Positions 8,185 through 18,559 of a stretch of 53,633 nt of DNA are shown here, piece after piece. A program made the translations under genes and the position numbers. The notes beneath the pieces are model-generated. The model was not told the DNA's origin. It did no database searches and worked only from the letters and a program-made list of their open reading frames with translations. The number at the start of each line of letters is the position of its first letter. The stretch's first letter is position 1. The stretch is taken from NCBI RefSeq assembly GCF_016811235.1, contig NZ_JAFBID010000036.1, positions 1 to 53,633 on the forward strand, in the 5' to 3' direction. Source of the stretch: Microvirga arabica (GTDB lineage: Bacteria; Pseudomonadota; Alphaproteobacteria; Rhizobiales; Beijerinckiaceae).

Positions 8185-9489
8185 TTGCTCGAACTGATCA
8201 TCGCTCTCGCTCTCGTCGCCCTCAACGGCGTCTTCGCTCTTTCCGAATTGGCCATCGTTTCCGCCCGCCGACCCAGGCTTAAGGCCATGGCCGAGCAGGG
8301 CCGTTCCGGCGCCAGCACGGCCCTCACCCTCATGGAGGATTCGGGCCGCTTTCTCTCAACAGTCCAGATCGGCATCACCCTGGTGGGCATTCTGGCCGGC
8401 GCCTTCTCGGGCGCGGCTCTGGGCGGCCGGCTCACGGATATCTTCTTAGCCCAGGGCATGCCTGAAGGCGCGGCCGAACCGCTCGGCTACGGCATCATCA
8501 TCGGCATCATCACTTATCTTTCTATCGTGGTGGGCGAACTCGTTCCCAAGCAGCTCGCCCTGCGCCACCCGGAGGGCATCGCCTGCGCCATGGCCCCGAT
8601 GATGCTGGTCGTCTCGAAGGTCGCGGCCCCGGCCGTCTGGCTTCTGAATGCCTCCACCAGCCTGATCTTCAGCCTCTTCGGCACCAAGTCCGACGATTCG
8701 TCGACCGTCACGGAAGAGGAGATCAAGATGCTGGTGGGCGAGGCCGAGAGCGCCGGCGTGATCGAGGAGGAGGAGCGCCGCATGATCTCGGGCGTGCTGC
8801 GCCTCGGCGACCGGACCGTGCGCGGCCTCATGACGCCCCGGACTGACGTGGACTGGATCGATACCGAGGACAGCGAGGAAACGATCCGGGCTCTGCTGAT
8901 CGAAACCCCGCATTCGCGCCTGCCGGTGAGCGAGGGCACCCCCGACAACGTGATCGGCGTCGTTCAGTCGCGGGAGCTTCTGGCCGCCATGCTGACCGGC
9001 CAGCCCCTTGAGATCCGCAAGCACCTGCAGCAGGCGCCGGTCATTCCCGACACGCTTTATGCTCTGGATGCCCTGGCGATCCTCAGGGATGCCGAGGTGC
9101 CCATGGCTCTGGTCCACGACGAGTACGGCCATTTCGAAGGGGTCGTGACCCCGGCGGATGCCCTGGAGGCTATCGTCGGCGCCTTCCGGTCCGACGGCGA
9201 GGCGCCGGAGCCCGACGCCGTCCGGCGCGAGGATGGCTCCTGGCTGCTCGCCGGCTCCATGCCGGTGGACGAGATGGCGGAGATCCTCGGCGTGACCCTG
9301 CCCGAGACCCGCAGCTATCACACGGTCGGCGGCCTGGTGATCAGCGAGCTTCAGCACCTGCCGACCACGGGCGAACACGTGGAGACCTTCGGCTGGCGCT
9401 TCGAGGTGATCGACCTCGACGAGCGCCGGATCGACAAGGTTCTGGCCGCTCCCCTCAACCAGAGAGCAGGCGCGGCCGTCCTGTATTGA
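8185..9489 (+). CDS. CNNM/CBS/CorC-type membrane protein (hemolysin family)
   Basis: The 434-residue protein has an N-terminal CNNM (DUF21) domain with about four hydrophobic helices (residues 1-180). A cytosolic CBS pair follows (about 205-330; GLMTPRTDVDWIDTED and MALVHDEYGHFEGVVTPADALE), then a C-terminal CorC_HlyC domain (about 350-430). The family is tied to Mg2+/Co2+ handling; the hemolysin name is historical. Start is TTG at 8185 (MLELIIALALVALNG): an in-frame stop at 8158-8160 rules out an earlier start, and the residues match the usual family N-terminus. It ends 3 bases from a convergent gene. Confidence 0.88.
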   Translation: MLELIIALALVALNGVFALSELAIVSARRPRLKAMAEQGRSGASTALTLMEDSGRFLSTVQIGITLVGILAGAFSGAALGGRLTDIFLAQGMPEGAAEPLGYGIIIGIITYLSIVVGELVPKQLALRHPEGIACAMAPMMLVVSKVAAPAVWLLNASTSLIFSLFGTKSDDSSTVTEEEIKMLVGEAESAGVIEEEERRMISGVLRLGDRTVRGLMTPRTDVDWIDTEDSEETIRALLIETPHSRLPVSEGTPDNVIGVVQSRELLAAMLTGQPLEIRKHLQQAPVIPDTLYALDALAILRDAEVPMALVHDEYGHFEGVVTPADALEAIVGAFRSDGEAPEPDAVRREDGSWLLAGSMPVDEMAEILGVTLPETRSYHTVGGLVISELQHLPTTGEHVETFGWRFEVIDLDERRIDKVLAAPLNQRAGAAVLY

Positions 9490-9492
9490 GCG

Positions 9493-10065
9493 TTAGCCCC
9501 GCCGTCCTGCCGCCGCGCGGGTGCCGAGGCCGACCTCGATCTCGAAGCTGTCCACGGACGCAGCCGGAACCACGATGCCTTCCTCGACAACCGAGACGGT
9601 CGTCTGGGTCTGGCCTGCCGGGATTGCGGCCGCCACCCGGCGGGAGCGGTTGGCGAAAACGGTCGAGCCGTCCTTGACTACGATCTGGACCGGCACGTCA
9701 TAGCGGCCCGCCGACCCGCCGGCGCCGAGCAGCGCCCGGGCTTCGACGCCGACCCTCACCAGCGTGGTGCCGTCCGGCTGGCCGACGCATTCGCGGGCGA
9801 GGTCGCCCAGGGCGATCTGGCTGCGCACGGAGCCGGGATCACTGCCGCCGATCCGGATGACCGAACCGCCGTCCATGACGCTGACCGTAGGACAATACAC
9901 GTCGCTGGTCTCGGCAGCCTGTCGCGGCGTCTGGGTCGTTCCCGCCGTGAGCAGCATGTCGCCGACGCCGAAGCCGCCCTCGCCCGGCGCCCCGCAGCCG
10001 GCCAGGGCCGAGAGGCCGAGCACGGCGAGGGCCCATCCGGTCCCGCGGTTCAATCCCTTGTTCAT
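9493..10065 (-). CDS. Putative lipoprotein, function unknown
   Basis: The 190-residue protein has a lipoprotein signal (MNKGLNRGTGWALAVLGLS then ALAGC). The mature protein is Gly/Val-rich and predicted to be mostly beta strand. It includes YCPTVSVMDGGSVIRIGG and RYDVPVQIVVKDGSTVFANR, as seen in uncharacterised lipoproteins of Rhizobiales. Attachment to the outer membrane facing the periplasm is inferred. It lies 26 bases downstream of an IalB gene on the same strand and probably shares its transcript. No catalytic motif is visible. Confidence 0.7.
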   Translation of the reverse strand: MNKGLNRGTGWALAVLGLSALAGCGAPGEGGFGVGDMLLTAGTTQTPRQAAETSDVYCPTVSVMDGGSVIRIGGSDPGSVRSQIALGDLARECVGQPDGTTLVRVGVEARALLGAGGSAGRYDVPVQIVVKDGSTVFANRSRRVAAAIPAGQTQTTVSVVEEGIVVPAASVDSFEIEVGLGTRAAAGRRG

Positions 10066-10091
10066 GTCTGTCCCCCACCCTCTCTTAGTTG

Positions 10092-10604
10092 TTACGGAAG
10101 GGCATCGAACCCGGCCGCGAACCCGTTCAGGGATACGGGAATGCCGATCCCCTCCTCGGGCGTCTGGAAGACGATGAAGGTGGCCTGCTGGCCGGTCTTC
10201 ATCTGGTTGATCAGGTTGTCCTCCATGACTACCTCGGCGACGCAGCCCGACGCCAGGCAGCGCACGAAGCCGGCGCGGCCGATATCCGTCTGGTCGATCT
10301 TCAGGCCGAGCCCCGATGGCAGCAGAATACCCAGCGGCGCCACCACGCGCAGGAGGCGGCTTTTGCCGTCGGCGGTTTTCAACATGATAATCACGAGGGT
10401 GACGTTGGGACGGTCCTCCGCAACAACGTTCTGCACCAGGGCGCATTGCTCGGCGGTCGCCCCGGCCGGGGTCTCGCACCGCATCTGCCAGTCGCCGAAG
10501 GTGTTCTTGACCATGCCCTGAGCGCCGGCGCTGCTGGCGCCGAGCAGGGCCGTCAGCCCCAGGAAAGCGGCCGCGCCGTGGCGAACCCATTGCGATGCGC
10601 CCAT
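10092..10604 (-). CDS. Invasion-associated locus B (IalB) family protein
   Basis: The 170-residue secreted protein has a signal peptide (MGASQWVRHGAAAFLGLTAL, cleavage near SSAGAQG) followed by the IalB domain. The domain opens with the diagnostic NTFGDWQMRCE and a paired cysteine in EQCALVQ; a second cysteine pair lies in RCLASGCVAEV. IalB was named for Bartonella erythrocyte invasion, but it is common in non-pathogenic Rhizobiales and its role there is unclear. The ATG at 10604 has GGAG about six bases upstream; the ATG at 10616 is too close to its ribosome site. Confidence 0.85.
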   Translation of the reverse strand: MGASQWVRHGAAAFLGLTALLGASSAGAQGMVKNTFGDWQMRCETPAGATAEQCALVQNVVAEDRPNVTLVIIMLKTADGKSRLLRVVAPLGILLPSGLGLKIDQTDIGRAGFVRCLASGCVAEVVMEDNLINQMKTGQQATFIVFQTPEEGIGIPVSLNGFAAGFDALP

Positions 10605-10801
10605 CGGTTTCTCCATTCCTTCAACCCTGTTTAGGGGTCGCGGCATGCCGCCGCTCCAACTACAACTTTGGCCCGTTGGGACCATGTCAGGGGGCGCAAT
10701 GTCAAGCGACAGGGGCGCTTTGGAAGGTCGAAATGCGTTTTGGCGGTTATGACGCACAGTTTGGAACGCTTCTACCGTTGCGCTTCCGCGCGTCCTGTGG
10801 T

Positions 10802-10819
10802 CTTTGACGCAGATCAAAG
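10802..10819. promoter_or_regulatory. FNR/FixK-type binding site upstream of ctaC
   Basis: The palindrome TTGACGCAGATCAA (10804-10817) fits the TTGA-N6-TCAA anaerobox of FNR/FixK/FnrN regulators, and flanking C-T/A-G bases extend the symmetry to 10802-10819. Its reverse complement resembles typical rhizobial FixK boxes. It lies about 100 bases before ctaC and about 200 before ialB in a 314-base divergent gap, so it could act on either. Oxygen-dependent control of the high-oxygen aa3 oxidase is inferred. I see nothing else firm in this gap. Confidence 0.55.
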
Positions 10820-10918
10820 GTGATGGCGCAAGCCGGGCGCCGCTATTCGCACGCCCGCGCCTTCCCCGATGCTTTCATGGCCCTGTGCCATCACATCTTT
10901 AGGAGCTTTGGAACGCCG

Positions 10919-11776
10919 ATGCGGATCGAGAATGCACGTCGATCGGTGACCGCCCTCTCCACGGCAGCGGTCGCACTTGTGTTGGGCATAAGTGAGGCGT
11001 GGGCCGCCGCCGGGCAGCCCTCCCCATGGGAAACCGGCATGCAGGAGATGGTGACCGAGTTGGGACAGAACGTATCCAACTTCAACACCTACCTTACTTG
11101 GCTCATGGCCGCGATCTGCCTTTTCGTGCTGGCGCTGCTCCTTGTGATCGTTGCGCGCTTCAACGAGAACAAGAACCCAACCCCCTCGAAGACCACCCAC
11201 AACACTCTGCTCGAAGTCGCCTGGACCATCGTCCCGGTCCTGATCCTCGTGGCGATCGCCATTCCATCCTTCCGCCTGCTGCGCGAGCAGCTCGTGCCGC
11301 CGCAGGCCGATCTGGTGGTGAAGGTGACCGGCTATTCCTGGTACTGGGGCTACGAGTACCCCGAGGATCAGGGCGGTGGCTTCAAGTTCGATTCGAACAT
11401 GGTCACCGAGGACAGCGCCCGTAAGCCCGACCAGCCCCGCCTGCTCGGCGTCGACAACGCGATGGTCGTGCCGGTGGGCAAGGTGGTTCGCGTTCAGGTC
11501 ACCTCGGCCGACGTAATGCATTCCTTCACGGTGCCGTCCTTCTACTTCAAGGTCGACGCCATTCCCGGCCGCCTGAACGAAGTCTGGTTCAAGGCCGAGC
11601 GGGAGGGAGTGTATTACGGCCAGTGCTCGGAACTCTGCGGCAACGGCCACCCCTACATGCCCATCGAAGTCCGCGTCGTGAGCGAGCAGCAATATGCCGC
11701 TTGGCTGACGGAGGCGAAGCAGCGTTATGCTTCCACGGACAGCTCCGCCCCGACCAAGTTCGCGAACGCTCAGTAA
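10919..11776 (+). CDS. ctaC: Cytochrome c oxidase subunit II
   Basis: The 285-residue subunit II of the aa3 oxidase accepts electrons from cytochrome c at the CuA centre on the periplasmic side. It has an N-terminal signal-like helix, two membrane helices (about residues 58-80 and 97-120 in the mature region), and a cupredoxin domain. The CuA motif YYGQCSELCGNGHPYMPI has both cysteines, the histidine and the methionine; another ligand histidine is in DVMHSFTVP. ATG 10919 is chosen, with AGGAGC upstream; longer in-frame starts exist. First gene of the oxidase operon. Confidence 0.94.
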   Translation: MRIENARRSVTALSTAAVALVLGISEAWAAAGQPSPWETGMQEMVTELGQNVSNFNTYLTWLMAAICLFVLALLLVIVARFNENKNPTPSKTTHNTLLEVAWTIVPVLILVAIAIPSFRLLREQLVPPQADLVVKVTGYSWYWGYEYPEDQGGGFKFDSNMVTEDSARKPDQPRLLGVDNAMVVPVGKVVRVQVTSADVMHSFTVPSFYFKVDAIPGRLNEVWFKAEREGVYYGQCSELCGNGHPYMPIEVRVVSEQQYAAWLTEAKQRYASTDSSAPTKFANAQ

Positions 11777-11781
11777 TCTGA

Positions 11782-13428
<1,647 letters not shown>

Positions 13429-13439
13429 ATCAGCTGAGT

Positions 13440-13459
13440 CGGGCGGCTTGTGCCGCCCG
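13440..13459 (+). other. GC-rich hairpin between ctaD and ctaB
   Basis: An 8-base-pair perfect stem (CGGGCGGC/GCCGCCCG) with loop TTGT lies 11 bases after the ctaD stop. No T-run follows. It may shield the ctaCD message from 3' decay or reduce read-through into the assembly genes, which are needed in smaller amounts (inference). Confidence 0.45.
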
Positions 13460-13558
13460 GCTCCTCCCCAGAGGGCTTGGGTCTCACAAGCCTTCCGGCG
13501 AGGAGCCGACACTCCTGAGGCCTTTATTCGCCTCGTCCCGGCATTTCGGAAATTTGTG

Positions 13559-14515
13559 ATGAGCACCATGTCGAACAGTTTGGTCGAATCCCAGGTCGAG
13601 AGCCTTGCCACGGCAGGCCTGTCGCAGGGCGACGTGTCCGACTTCTTCGCCCTCCTGAAGCCCCGGGTGATGTTTCTCGTCGTCTTCACAGCGCTCGTTG
13701 GAATGGTCGTGAGCCCATCCAACGTTCACCCGATCGTGGCCTTCGTATCGCTCCTCATGATCGCCGTCGGCGGCGGCGCATCCGGGTGCCTGAACATGTG
13801 GTGGGATGCGGATATCGATGCGGTCATGACCCGCACCCGCAAGCGCCCGATCCCGGCCGGCAAGATCCAGCCCGGCGAGGCCTTGGCCTTCGGGGTGACG
13901 CTCTCCGTCGGTTCGGTGATTATCCTGGGTCTCGTCAGCAACTGGCTGGCCGCAGGTCTCCTCGCCTTCACGATCTTCTTCTACGTGGTGGTCTATTCCA
14001 TGTGGCTGAAGCGCACGACGCAGCAGAACATCGTCATCGGCGGTGCGGCGGGCGCCCTCCCCCCGATCGTCGCGCAGGCCGCCGTCACGGGCCATGTTTC
14101 GTTGGACAGCGTGGTGCTGTTCGCCATCATCTTCATGTGGACGCCGCCCCATTTCTGGGCGCTCGCTCTCGTGAAGTCGGGCGATTACGAGCGCGCCGGC
14201 ATTCCCATGATGCCGAACGTGGCGGGTCCGGACGCCACCCGGTTCCAGATCCTCGCCTACACGATCCTCTTGGCCCCGCTGGGCATGGCTCCGGTGGCCT
14301 TGGGCTTCGGCGGACTGGCTTATGCCCTGATCGCGCTCATCGGCGGCTTCGGCATGCTGGCGCTCGCCGTTCAGGTCTATCGCCTGCGCCAGGGAGAGCC
14401 TGCCATGCGGGTGGCCCAGCAGCTCTTCGGCTTCTCGATCCTCTACCTCTTCCTGCTCTTCGCGACCCTGCTCGTGGAGCACGGCTTCGGCTTCTTCCGG
14501 CCGGTGTTCGGGTAA
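13559..14515 (+). CDS. ctaB: Protoheme IX farnesyltransferase (heme O synthase)
   Basis: The 318-residue UbiA-family membrane prenyltransferase converts heme B to heme O, the first step towards the heme A used by CtaD. The conserved aspartate-rich motif is [20 protein letters not shown] (about residues 80-100). The second conserved loop contains [17 protein letters not shown], and about nine membrane helices are predicted. ATG 13559 ([11 protein letters not shown]) fits the family; a GTG lies one codon earlier. A farther upstream extension would overlap ctaD and has no support. Confidence 0.94.
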   Translation: MSTMSNSLVESQVESLATAGLSQGDVSDFFALLKPRVMFLVVFTALVGMVVSPSNVHPIVAFVSLLMIAVGGGASGCLNMWWDADIDAVMTRTRKRPIPAGKIQPGEALAFGVTLSVGSVIILGLVSNWLAAGLLAFTIFFYVVVYSMWLKRTTQQNIVIGGAAGALPPIVAQAAVTGHVSLDSVVLFAIIFMWTPPHFWALALVKSGDYERAGIPMMPNVAGPDATRFQILAYTILLAPLGMAPVALGFGGLAYALIALIGGFGMLALAVQVYRLRQGEPAMRVAQQLFGFSILYLFLLFATLLVEHGFGFFRPVFG

Positions 14516-14519
14516 CCAC

Positions 14520-14681
14520 ATGGCGGATCGCAAAAGACACCAGAGCCTGACGCCTGAAGAACAGAAGCGCCGCCGCACGCGCTCGCTCGCGCTGGCGCTC
14601 ACCCTCGGCGTGCTCGTGGTTCTGTTCTACGTGGTCACGATCGCGAAGCTCGGACCGGGCGTCCTGCAGCGTCCCATGTGA
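14520..14681 (+). CDS. Small single-helix membrane protein of the cta operon (CoxF/CtaK-like)
   Basis: The 53-residue protein has a basic N-terminus (MADRKRHQSLTPEEQKRRRT), one membrane helix (about 22-42, SLALALTLGVLVVLFYVVT) and a short tail. Similar mini-proteins sit between ctaB and ctaG in many Rhizobiales and are annotated as CoxF-like. A role in oxidase assembly is inferred from position only. Its ATG comes four bases after the ctaB stop, and its stop overlaps an ATG just before ctaG, indicating coupled translation. Confidence 0.8.
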   Translation: MADRKRHQSLTPEEQKRRRTRSLALALTLGVLVVLFYVVTIAKLGPGVLQRPM

Positions 14682-14689
14682 GGTCTGAA

Positions 14690-15280
14690 ATGGCAGAGAA
14701 CCCGCACATCCAACGCAAGATGCACCGCACGGCCTTCGCCTGCGTCGGTCTCGTGGTGGGCATGGTTGGCCTCGCCTATGCGTCCGTTCCCCTCTACGAC
14801 CTCTTCTGCAAGGTCACGGGCTTCGGCGGCACGCCCGTCGCGGTCGACGGCAACGGCTCGCAGGTGTTGGACCGGACGATCTCCGTCCGCTTCGACTCCA
14901 ATGTGGCGCCCGGCCTGAACTGGCGTTTCTCGCCGGAGACGCCCGAGGTCAAGGTCAAGCTCGGCGAGACCACGACGGTGCTCTACAAGGTCACCAACAA
15001 GGGCGACAAGCCAAGCACGGGCATTGCCACCTACAATGTGCAGCCCGATCTGGCCGGCACTTACTTTTCCAAGCTCGAATGCTTCTGCTTCACCGAACAG
15101 ATCCTGCAGCCGGGCGAAACCCTCGAATCCGCGGTCGTCTTCTACGTCGATCCCCGCCTGGCGCAGGATCGTGACGTGAAGGACCTTTCATCCATCACCC
15201 TCTCCTACACCTACTTCCCCTCGAAGGGGGGCAAGCCGGTGGCGGAGGTGACATCATCCACCACCCCCATATCTCAATAA
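14690..15280 (+). CDS. ctaG: Cytochrome c oxidase assembly protein (Cox11 family, CuB insertion)
   Basis: The 196-residue Cox11-type copper chaperone delivers copper to the CuB site of subunit I. A single N-terminal membrane helix (about residues 14-36) is followed by the motif VPLYDLFCKVTGFGGT and a periplasmic immunoglobulin-like domain. The copper-binding pair is in KLECFCFTEQ. ATG 14690 (MAENPHIQRKMHRTA) is chosen; an in-frame ATG at 14678 overlapping the previous gene would add four residues. Confidence 0.94.
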   Translation: MAENPHIQRKMHRTAFACVGLVVGMVGLAYASVPLYDLFCKVTGFGGTPVAVDGNGSQVLDRTISVRFDSNVAPGLNWRFSPETPEVKVKLGETTTVLYKVTNKGDKPSTGIATYNVQPDLAGTYFSKLECFCFTEQILQPGETLESAVVFYVDPRLAQDRDVKDLSSITLSYTYFPSKGGKPVAEVTSSTTPISQ

Positions 15281-15348
15281 GACACGTGACAACTTAAGCG
15301 GAAACGTCTTAAAGCGAGTTCACCTTCGAGGCACGGAGACGACACGAA

Positions 15349-16206
15349 ATGGCCGAGGCCCACGCCAAGAACCACGACTACCACATCCTTGAACCGAGCC
15401 CGTGGCCGCTCATCGGCGCGGTCAGCGCCTTCCTGATGGCCGCCGGCTTCGTGACCTGGTGGAAAGACATCGCCATTGCCGGGATGGATCTCGGTCCCAT
15501 CGTCTTCGGTGCGGGCATCATCGGCGTTCTCTACACCATGCTCGCCTGGTGGAGCGATGTGGTGAAGGAGGCCAATACCGGCTCGCATACCCGCGTGGTC
15601 CAGCTTCACCACCGCTATGGCATGATCATGTTCATTGCCTCCGAGGTGATGTTCTTCGCCGCGTGGTTCTGGGCCTATTTCGATGCCGCCCTCTATGCCG
15701 GCGATCCGCAGCTCTATTCCCGCGTCGAGGCGCTCGGCGGTGTGTGGCCCCCGAAGGGCATCGAGACCTTCGATCCCTGGCACCTGCCGCTTCTCAACAC
15801 GCTGATCCTGCTCACCTCCGGCACCACGGTCACCTGGGCGCACCATGCGCTCCTGCATGGCGACCGCCAGGGCCTGAAGATGGGCCTGTGGCTCACGGTG
15901 ATCCTCGGCATCGTGTTCAGCTTCGTCCAGGCCTACGAGTACAGCCACGCGGCCTTCGGGTTCAGCGGCAACATCTACGGCGCCACCTTCTTCATGGCGA
16001 CGGGCTTCCACGGTGCGCACGTGATCATCGGCACGATCTTCCTGGCCGTCTGCCTGCTGCGCGCCTATCGCGGCGACTTCACGCCCCAGCAGCATCTCGG
16101 CTTCGAGTTCGCCGCCTGGTACTGGCACTTCGTCGACGTGGTGTGGCTGTTCCTCTTCGCCGCCATCTATGTGTGGGGCTACGGCGGAAGCGGAGCCGGT
16201 CACTAA
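15349..16206 (+). CDS. ctaE: Cytochrome c oxidase subunit III
   Basis: The 285-residue seven-helix subunit stabilises subunit I and supports proton uptake. Recognisable are [16 protein letters not shown] at the N-terminus, [19 protein letters not shown] with the conserved glutamate, and [18 protein letters not shown]. The C-terminal helix is [19 protein letters not shown]. It lies 68 bases after ctaG. Confidence 0.96.
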   Translation: MAEAHAKNHDYHILEPSPWPLIGAVSAFLMAAGFVTWWKDIAIAGMDLGPIVFGAGIIGVLYTMLAWWSDVVKEANTGSHTRVVQLHHRYGMIMFIASEVMFFAAWFWAYFDAALYAGDPQLYSRVEALGGVWPPKGIETFDPWHLPLLNTLILLTSGTTVTWAHHALLHGDRQGLKMGLWLTVILGIVFSFVQAYEYSHAAFGFSGNIYGATFFMATGFHGAHVIIGTIFLAVCLLRAYRGDFTPQQHLGFEFAAWYWHFVDVVWLFLFAAIYVWGYGGSGAGH

Positions 16207-16233
16207 GCCGCTTGTCGAACAACAACTCAGCAG

Positions 16234-16262
16234 GGGCGGCTCTTACGGCCGCCCTTCGCATT
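16234..16262 (+). terminator. Terminator-like hairpin after ctaE
   Basis: A 7-base-pair stem (GGGCGGC/GCCGCCC) with loop TCTTACG is followed by TTCGCATTTT. The T-run is interrupted, so termination is likely partial. Some transcripts probably continue into the DUF983 and SURF1 genes. Confidence 0.45.
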
Positions 16263-16320
16263 TTCGGGGTTGCGTCACCATCTGTTGGTCAGCTTCCCCG
16301 GCCCAATCTGGAGAAAAGCC

Positions 16321-16692
16321 GTGGCTCATGACCCGACTGCGCCCTCGCCCGTCACCACCGGCCTCAAGGGGCTCTGCCCCCGCTGCGGCAAGGGGCATGT
16401 GTTCAAGGGCTTCCTCACGGTGCAGCCGAAATGCGAGGTCTGCGGCCTCGACCTCGCTTTCACCGACACGGGCGACGGCCCGGCCTTTTTCGTCATGTCC
16501 TTCGTCGGCATCGTGGTGGTGGCCCTCGCCCTGTGGGCCGAGTTCACCTATGAGCCGCCAATCTGGCTCCATCTCGTCATGTGGACGACGCTCAGCATCG
16601 TCTTGAGCCTGCTGCTGGTGCGGCCGCTCAAGGGCGTTTTGATGAACCTGCAATACCACCACAAGGCCGAGGAAGGGCGCTTCGAAAAGTGA
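16321..16692 (+). CDS. DUF983 zinc-ribbon membrane protein
   Basis: The 123-residue protein has an N-terminal zinc ribbon (GLCPRCGKGHVF and PKCEVCGLDL, four cysteines) and two membrane helices (about 55-78 and 84-103). DUF983 genes regularly sit between ctaE and surf1 in alphaproteobacterial oxidase operons. The biochemical role is not established; an assembly role is inferred from position. The start is GTG at 16321, supported by GGAGAAA just upstream. Its stop overlaps the GTG start of the SURF1 gene. Confidence 0.85.
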   Translation: MAHDPTAPSPVTTGLKGLCPRCGKGHVFKGFLTVQPKCEVCGLDLAFTDTGDGPAFFVMSFVGIVVVALALWAEFTYEPPIWLHLVMWTTLSIVLSLLLVRPLKGVLMNLQYHHKAEEGRFEK

Positions 16693-17465
16693 TCGCCTCC
16701 CGCCTGCACAACGGCCGATCCCTTATTCTGCCGGGCCTGGCGGCCCTGGTGGCGCTTGCCATCCTGATCGGCCTCGGCACCTGGCAGCTCCAGCGCAAGG
16801 CCTGGAAGGAAGACCTGATCGCCCAGATCGAGACCCGTGCCTATGGGGAGCCCGGCACCATTCTGCCGGAGGCGGAATGGCCCAGCTGGCGCGCCGATCA
16901 GGACGAGTTCCGCAAGGTGCGGGTCACCGGCACCTTTCTCCACCAATTCGAGGCCCCGGTCTACGGCCTCGCTCGCGGCGAGCGGCAGGGCGCCCCGATC
17001 CAAGGCTATTACCTGATCACCCCTCTCAAGCTCGCATCGGGCGCCACCGTGATGGTCAACCGCGGCTTCGTGCCGACGGACCTGCGCGATCCGGCCCGCC
17101 GCCCCGAGAGCCAGCCTCAGGGCGAGGTTACCGTCACCGGCCTCGTGCGGGCGCCGGAAATCCGCAATCCGTTCACGCCCAATGACGAACCCGCCCGCAA
17201 TCAATGGTTCGCCCGCGATCCTCAAGCCATGGCGGCGGCCCACAAGCTTGATCGGGTCGCCCCGTTCCTGATCGACGCCGATGCGAGCCCGAACCCGGGC
17301 GGCTGGCCGCGCGGAGGGCAGACGCCCCTCACCCTGCCGAACAGCCACCTGCAATACGCCGTGACCTGGTACGGCATCGCGCTGACCCTGATCGGCGTCT
17401 TCACGGCCTTCGCGTGGCGGCGCCTGAAGGGATCGGGGTCAGTCGAGCTGAAACAGGAAGAATAA
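16689..17465 (+). CDS. SURF1-family oxidase assembly protein
   Basis: The 258-residue Surf1/Shy1 homologue helps insert heme A into subunit I. It has the expected two membrane helices, one at the N-terminus (about 12-34, ending GLGTWQLQRKAWK, a family hallmark) and one at the C-terminus (about 228-248). A periplasmic domain with VMVNRGFVP and YAVTWYGIAL lies between. The GTG start at 16689 overlaps the previous stop (GTGA), which fits translational coupling. It is the last gene of the operon and overlaps the 3' end of a convergent gene by 27 bases. Confidence 0.9.
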   Translation: MIASRLHNGRSLILPGLAALVALAILIGLGTWQLQRKAWKEDLIAQIETRAYGEPGTILPEAEWPSWRADQDEFRKVRVTGTFLHQFEAPVYGLARGERQGAPIQGYYLITPLKLASGATVMVNRGFVPTDLRDPARRPESQPQGEVTVTGLVRAPEIRNPFTPNDEPARNQWFARDPQAMAAAHKLDRVAPFLIDADASPNPGGWPRGGQTPLTLPNSHLQYAVTWYGIALTLIGVFTAFAWRRLKGSGSVELKQEE

Positions 17466-17795
17466 CCCGAAGCCGAGGATGACCAGCCCGGCGCTGATGA
17501 CCTTGGCGACGAACAGCCATCGCAGCAGCGCGTTCGTCTCAGCCCGGTGCTCCGCTTTTTCTGCGCGGCTCATTCCCTCCCGCGCCTTGAACTGTTGAGC
17601 GTAGAGCGATGTGGTCATGACGTTGCTCACGGCCCCGTCCTTTTCCAGCTCGATGCGTTGAGCCATGAAGCCGACAAGGAGGCCCAGAACGCCTGATCCA
17701 AGAAAGCCCGCGAGCAGGAACGATCCCACCACGATGCCTGCCAGCACCCCCACCAAGACGGGGAGCAGGATCCAGTCGATTCGTGTCATGCGCAT
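17439..17795 (-). CDS. Small membrane protein of unknown function
   Basis: The 118-residue protein has two hydrophobic hairpin helices near the N-terminus (about 8-45), a central charged segment (SLYAQQFKAREGMSRAEKAEHRAET) and a C-terminal helix (about 92-115). I know no family for it. Its 3' end overlaps that of the convergent SURF1 gene by 27 bases. Regular codon use and a start preceded by a GGAG-like site support it as real. Confidence 0.6.
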   Translation of the reverse strand: MRMTRIDWILLPVLVGVLAGIVVGSFLLAGFLGSGVLGLLVGFMAQRIELEKDGAVSNVMTTSLYAQQFKAREGMSRAEKAEHRAETNALLRWLFVAKVISAGLVILGFGLFFLFQLD

Positions 17796-17957
17796 GAACC
17801 CGTTCCTCCGGTAGAAGGCGAGCTTGGCTTATAATCCTTCCTATTGTACCATTTTTCACATGTTCACGCTTCTCATGACCGTAACCATCTCACGATGTGC
17901 CTTGCAGGGCGCACGGGAGAGGCTTTGCGCGTCTAGGACAAGCGTCGAGCATACCCC

Positions 17958-17985
17958 GAAGCCCTGCGGAGACGAGCAGGGCTTC
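17958..17985. other. Perfect hairpin upstream of the GNAT gene
   Basis: A 10-base-pair perfect stem (GAAGCCCTGC/GCAGGGCTTC) with an 8-base loop (GGAGACGA) lies 44 bases before the GNAT start, with no T-run. It could be a 5' leader structure or the terminator of a short upstream transcript. The rest of 17796-18028 holds no gene I can support. Confidence 0.35.
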
Positions 17986-18028
17986 CCAAAGGTTCCGTTC
18001 GCCTCCGCCTCATCGAGAGGAGAGCGAC

Positions 18029-18559
18029 ATGGATATTCAGCCTGAACTTCATCCCCCCAGTCCCGCCGACGACATCGTCATCCGCGCGGCGCGCCCGAGC
18101 GATTGCGACGGCATCACGGCCTTGGGCAACATGCCCGGCTATCGCTGGGGCACCCTGCGCCTGCCCTATCAGACGCCCGAGGCCACCCGCAAATGGCTCG
18201 AGGGCATCAACCCGGCCACCAATGTCAGTCTCGTGGTGGAGAAAGACGGACAAATCATCGGCAACGGTGGCTTCGAGCGCCACCAAGGCCGGCGCGCCCA
18301 CGTGGCCTATCTCGGCATGGGCCTGCACGACGATTTCCACGGCCGCGGCATCGGCTCCAGGCTGCTGCGCGAGATCATCACCATCGCCGACGACTGGCTG
18401 AACCTAAGACGGATCGAACTGACCGTCTATGTGGACAACGCCCCGGCCATCGCGCTCTACAAGCGCAACGGTTTCGAGATTGAGGGCACGCACCGGGATT
18501 TCGCCTTCCGGGGCGGGGCCTTCGTCGAAGCCTATGCGATGGCCAGGATAAAACCTTGA
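18029..18559 (+). CDS. GNAT-family N-acetyltransferase
   Basis: The 176-residue acetyltransferase carries the acetyl-CoA pyrophosphate loop in HDDFHGRGIGSRLLREI (about residues 107-123). The C-terminal VDNAPAIALYKRNGFEIEGT is the typical GNAT substrate/dimer strand. The overall layout resembles the RimJ/PhnO-like group, but the amine substrate cannot be told from sequence. The ATG at 18029 has a strong GAGAGGAGAG ribosome site. The stop codon lies inside a 17-base tandem duplication. Confidence 0.85.
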   Translation: MDIQPELHPPSPADDIVIRAARPSDCDGITALGNMPGYRWGTLRLPYQTPEATRKWLEGINPATNVSLVVEKDGQIIGNGGFERHQGRRAHVAYLGMGLHDDFHGRGIGSRLLREIITIADDWLNLRRIELTVYVDNAPAIALYKRNGFEIEGTHRDFAFRGGAFVEAYAMARIKP

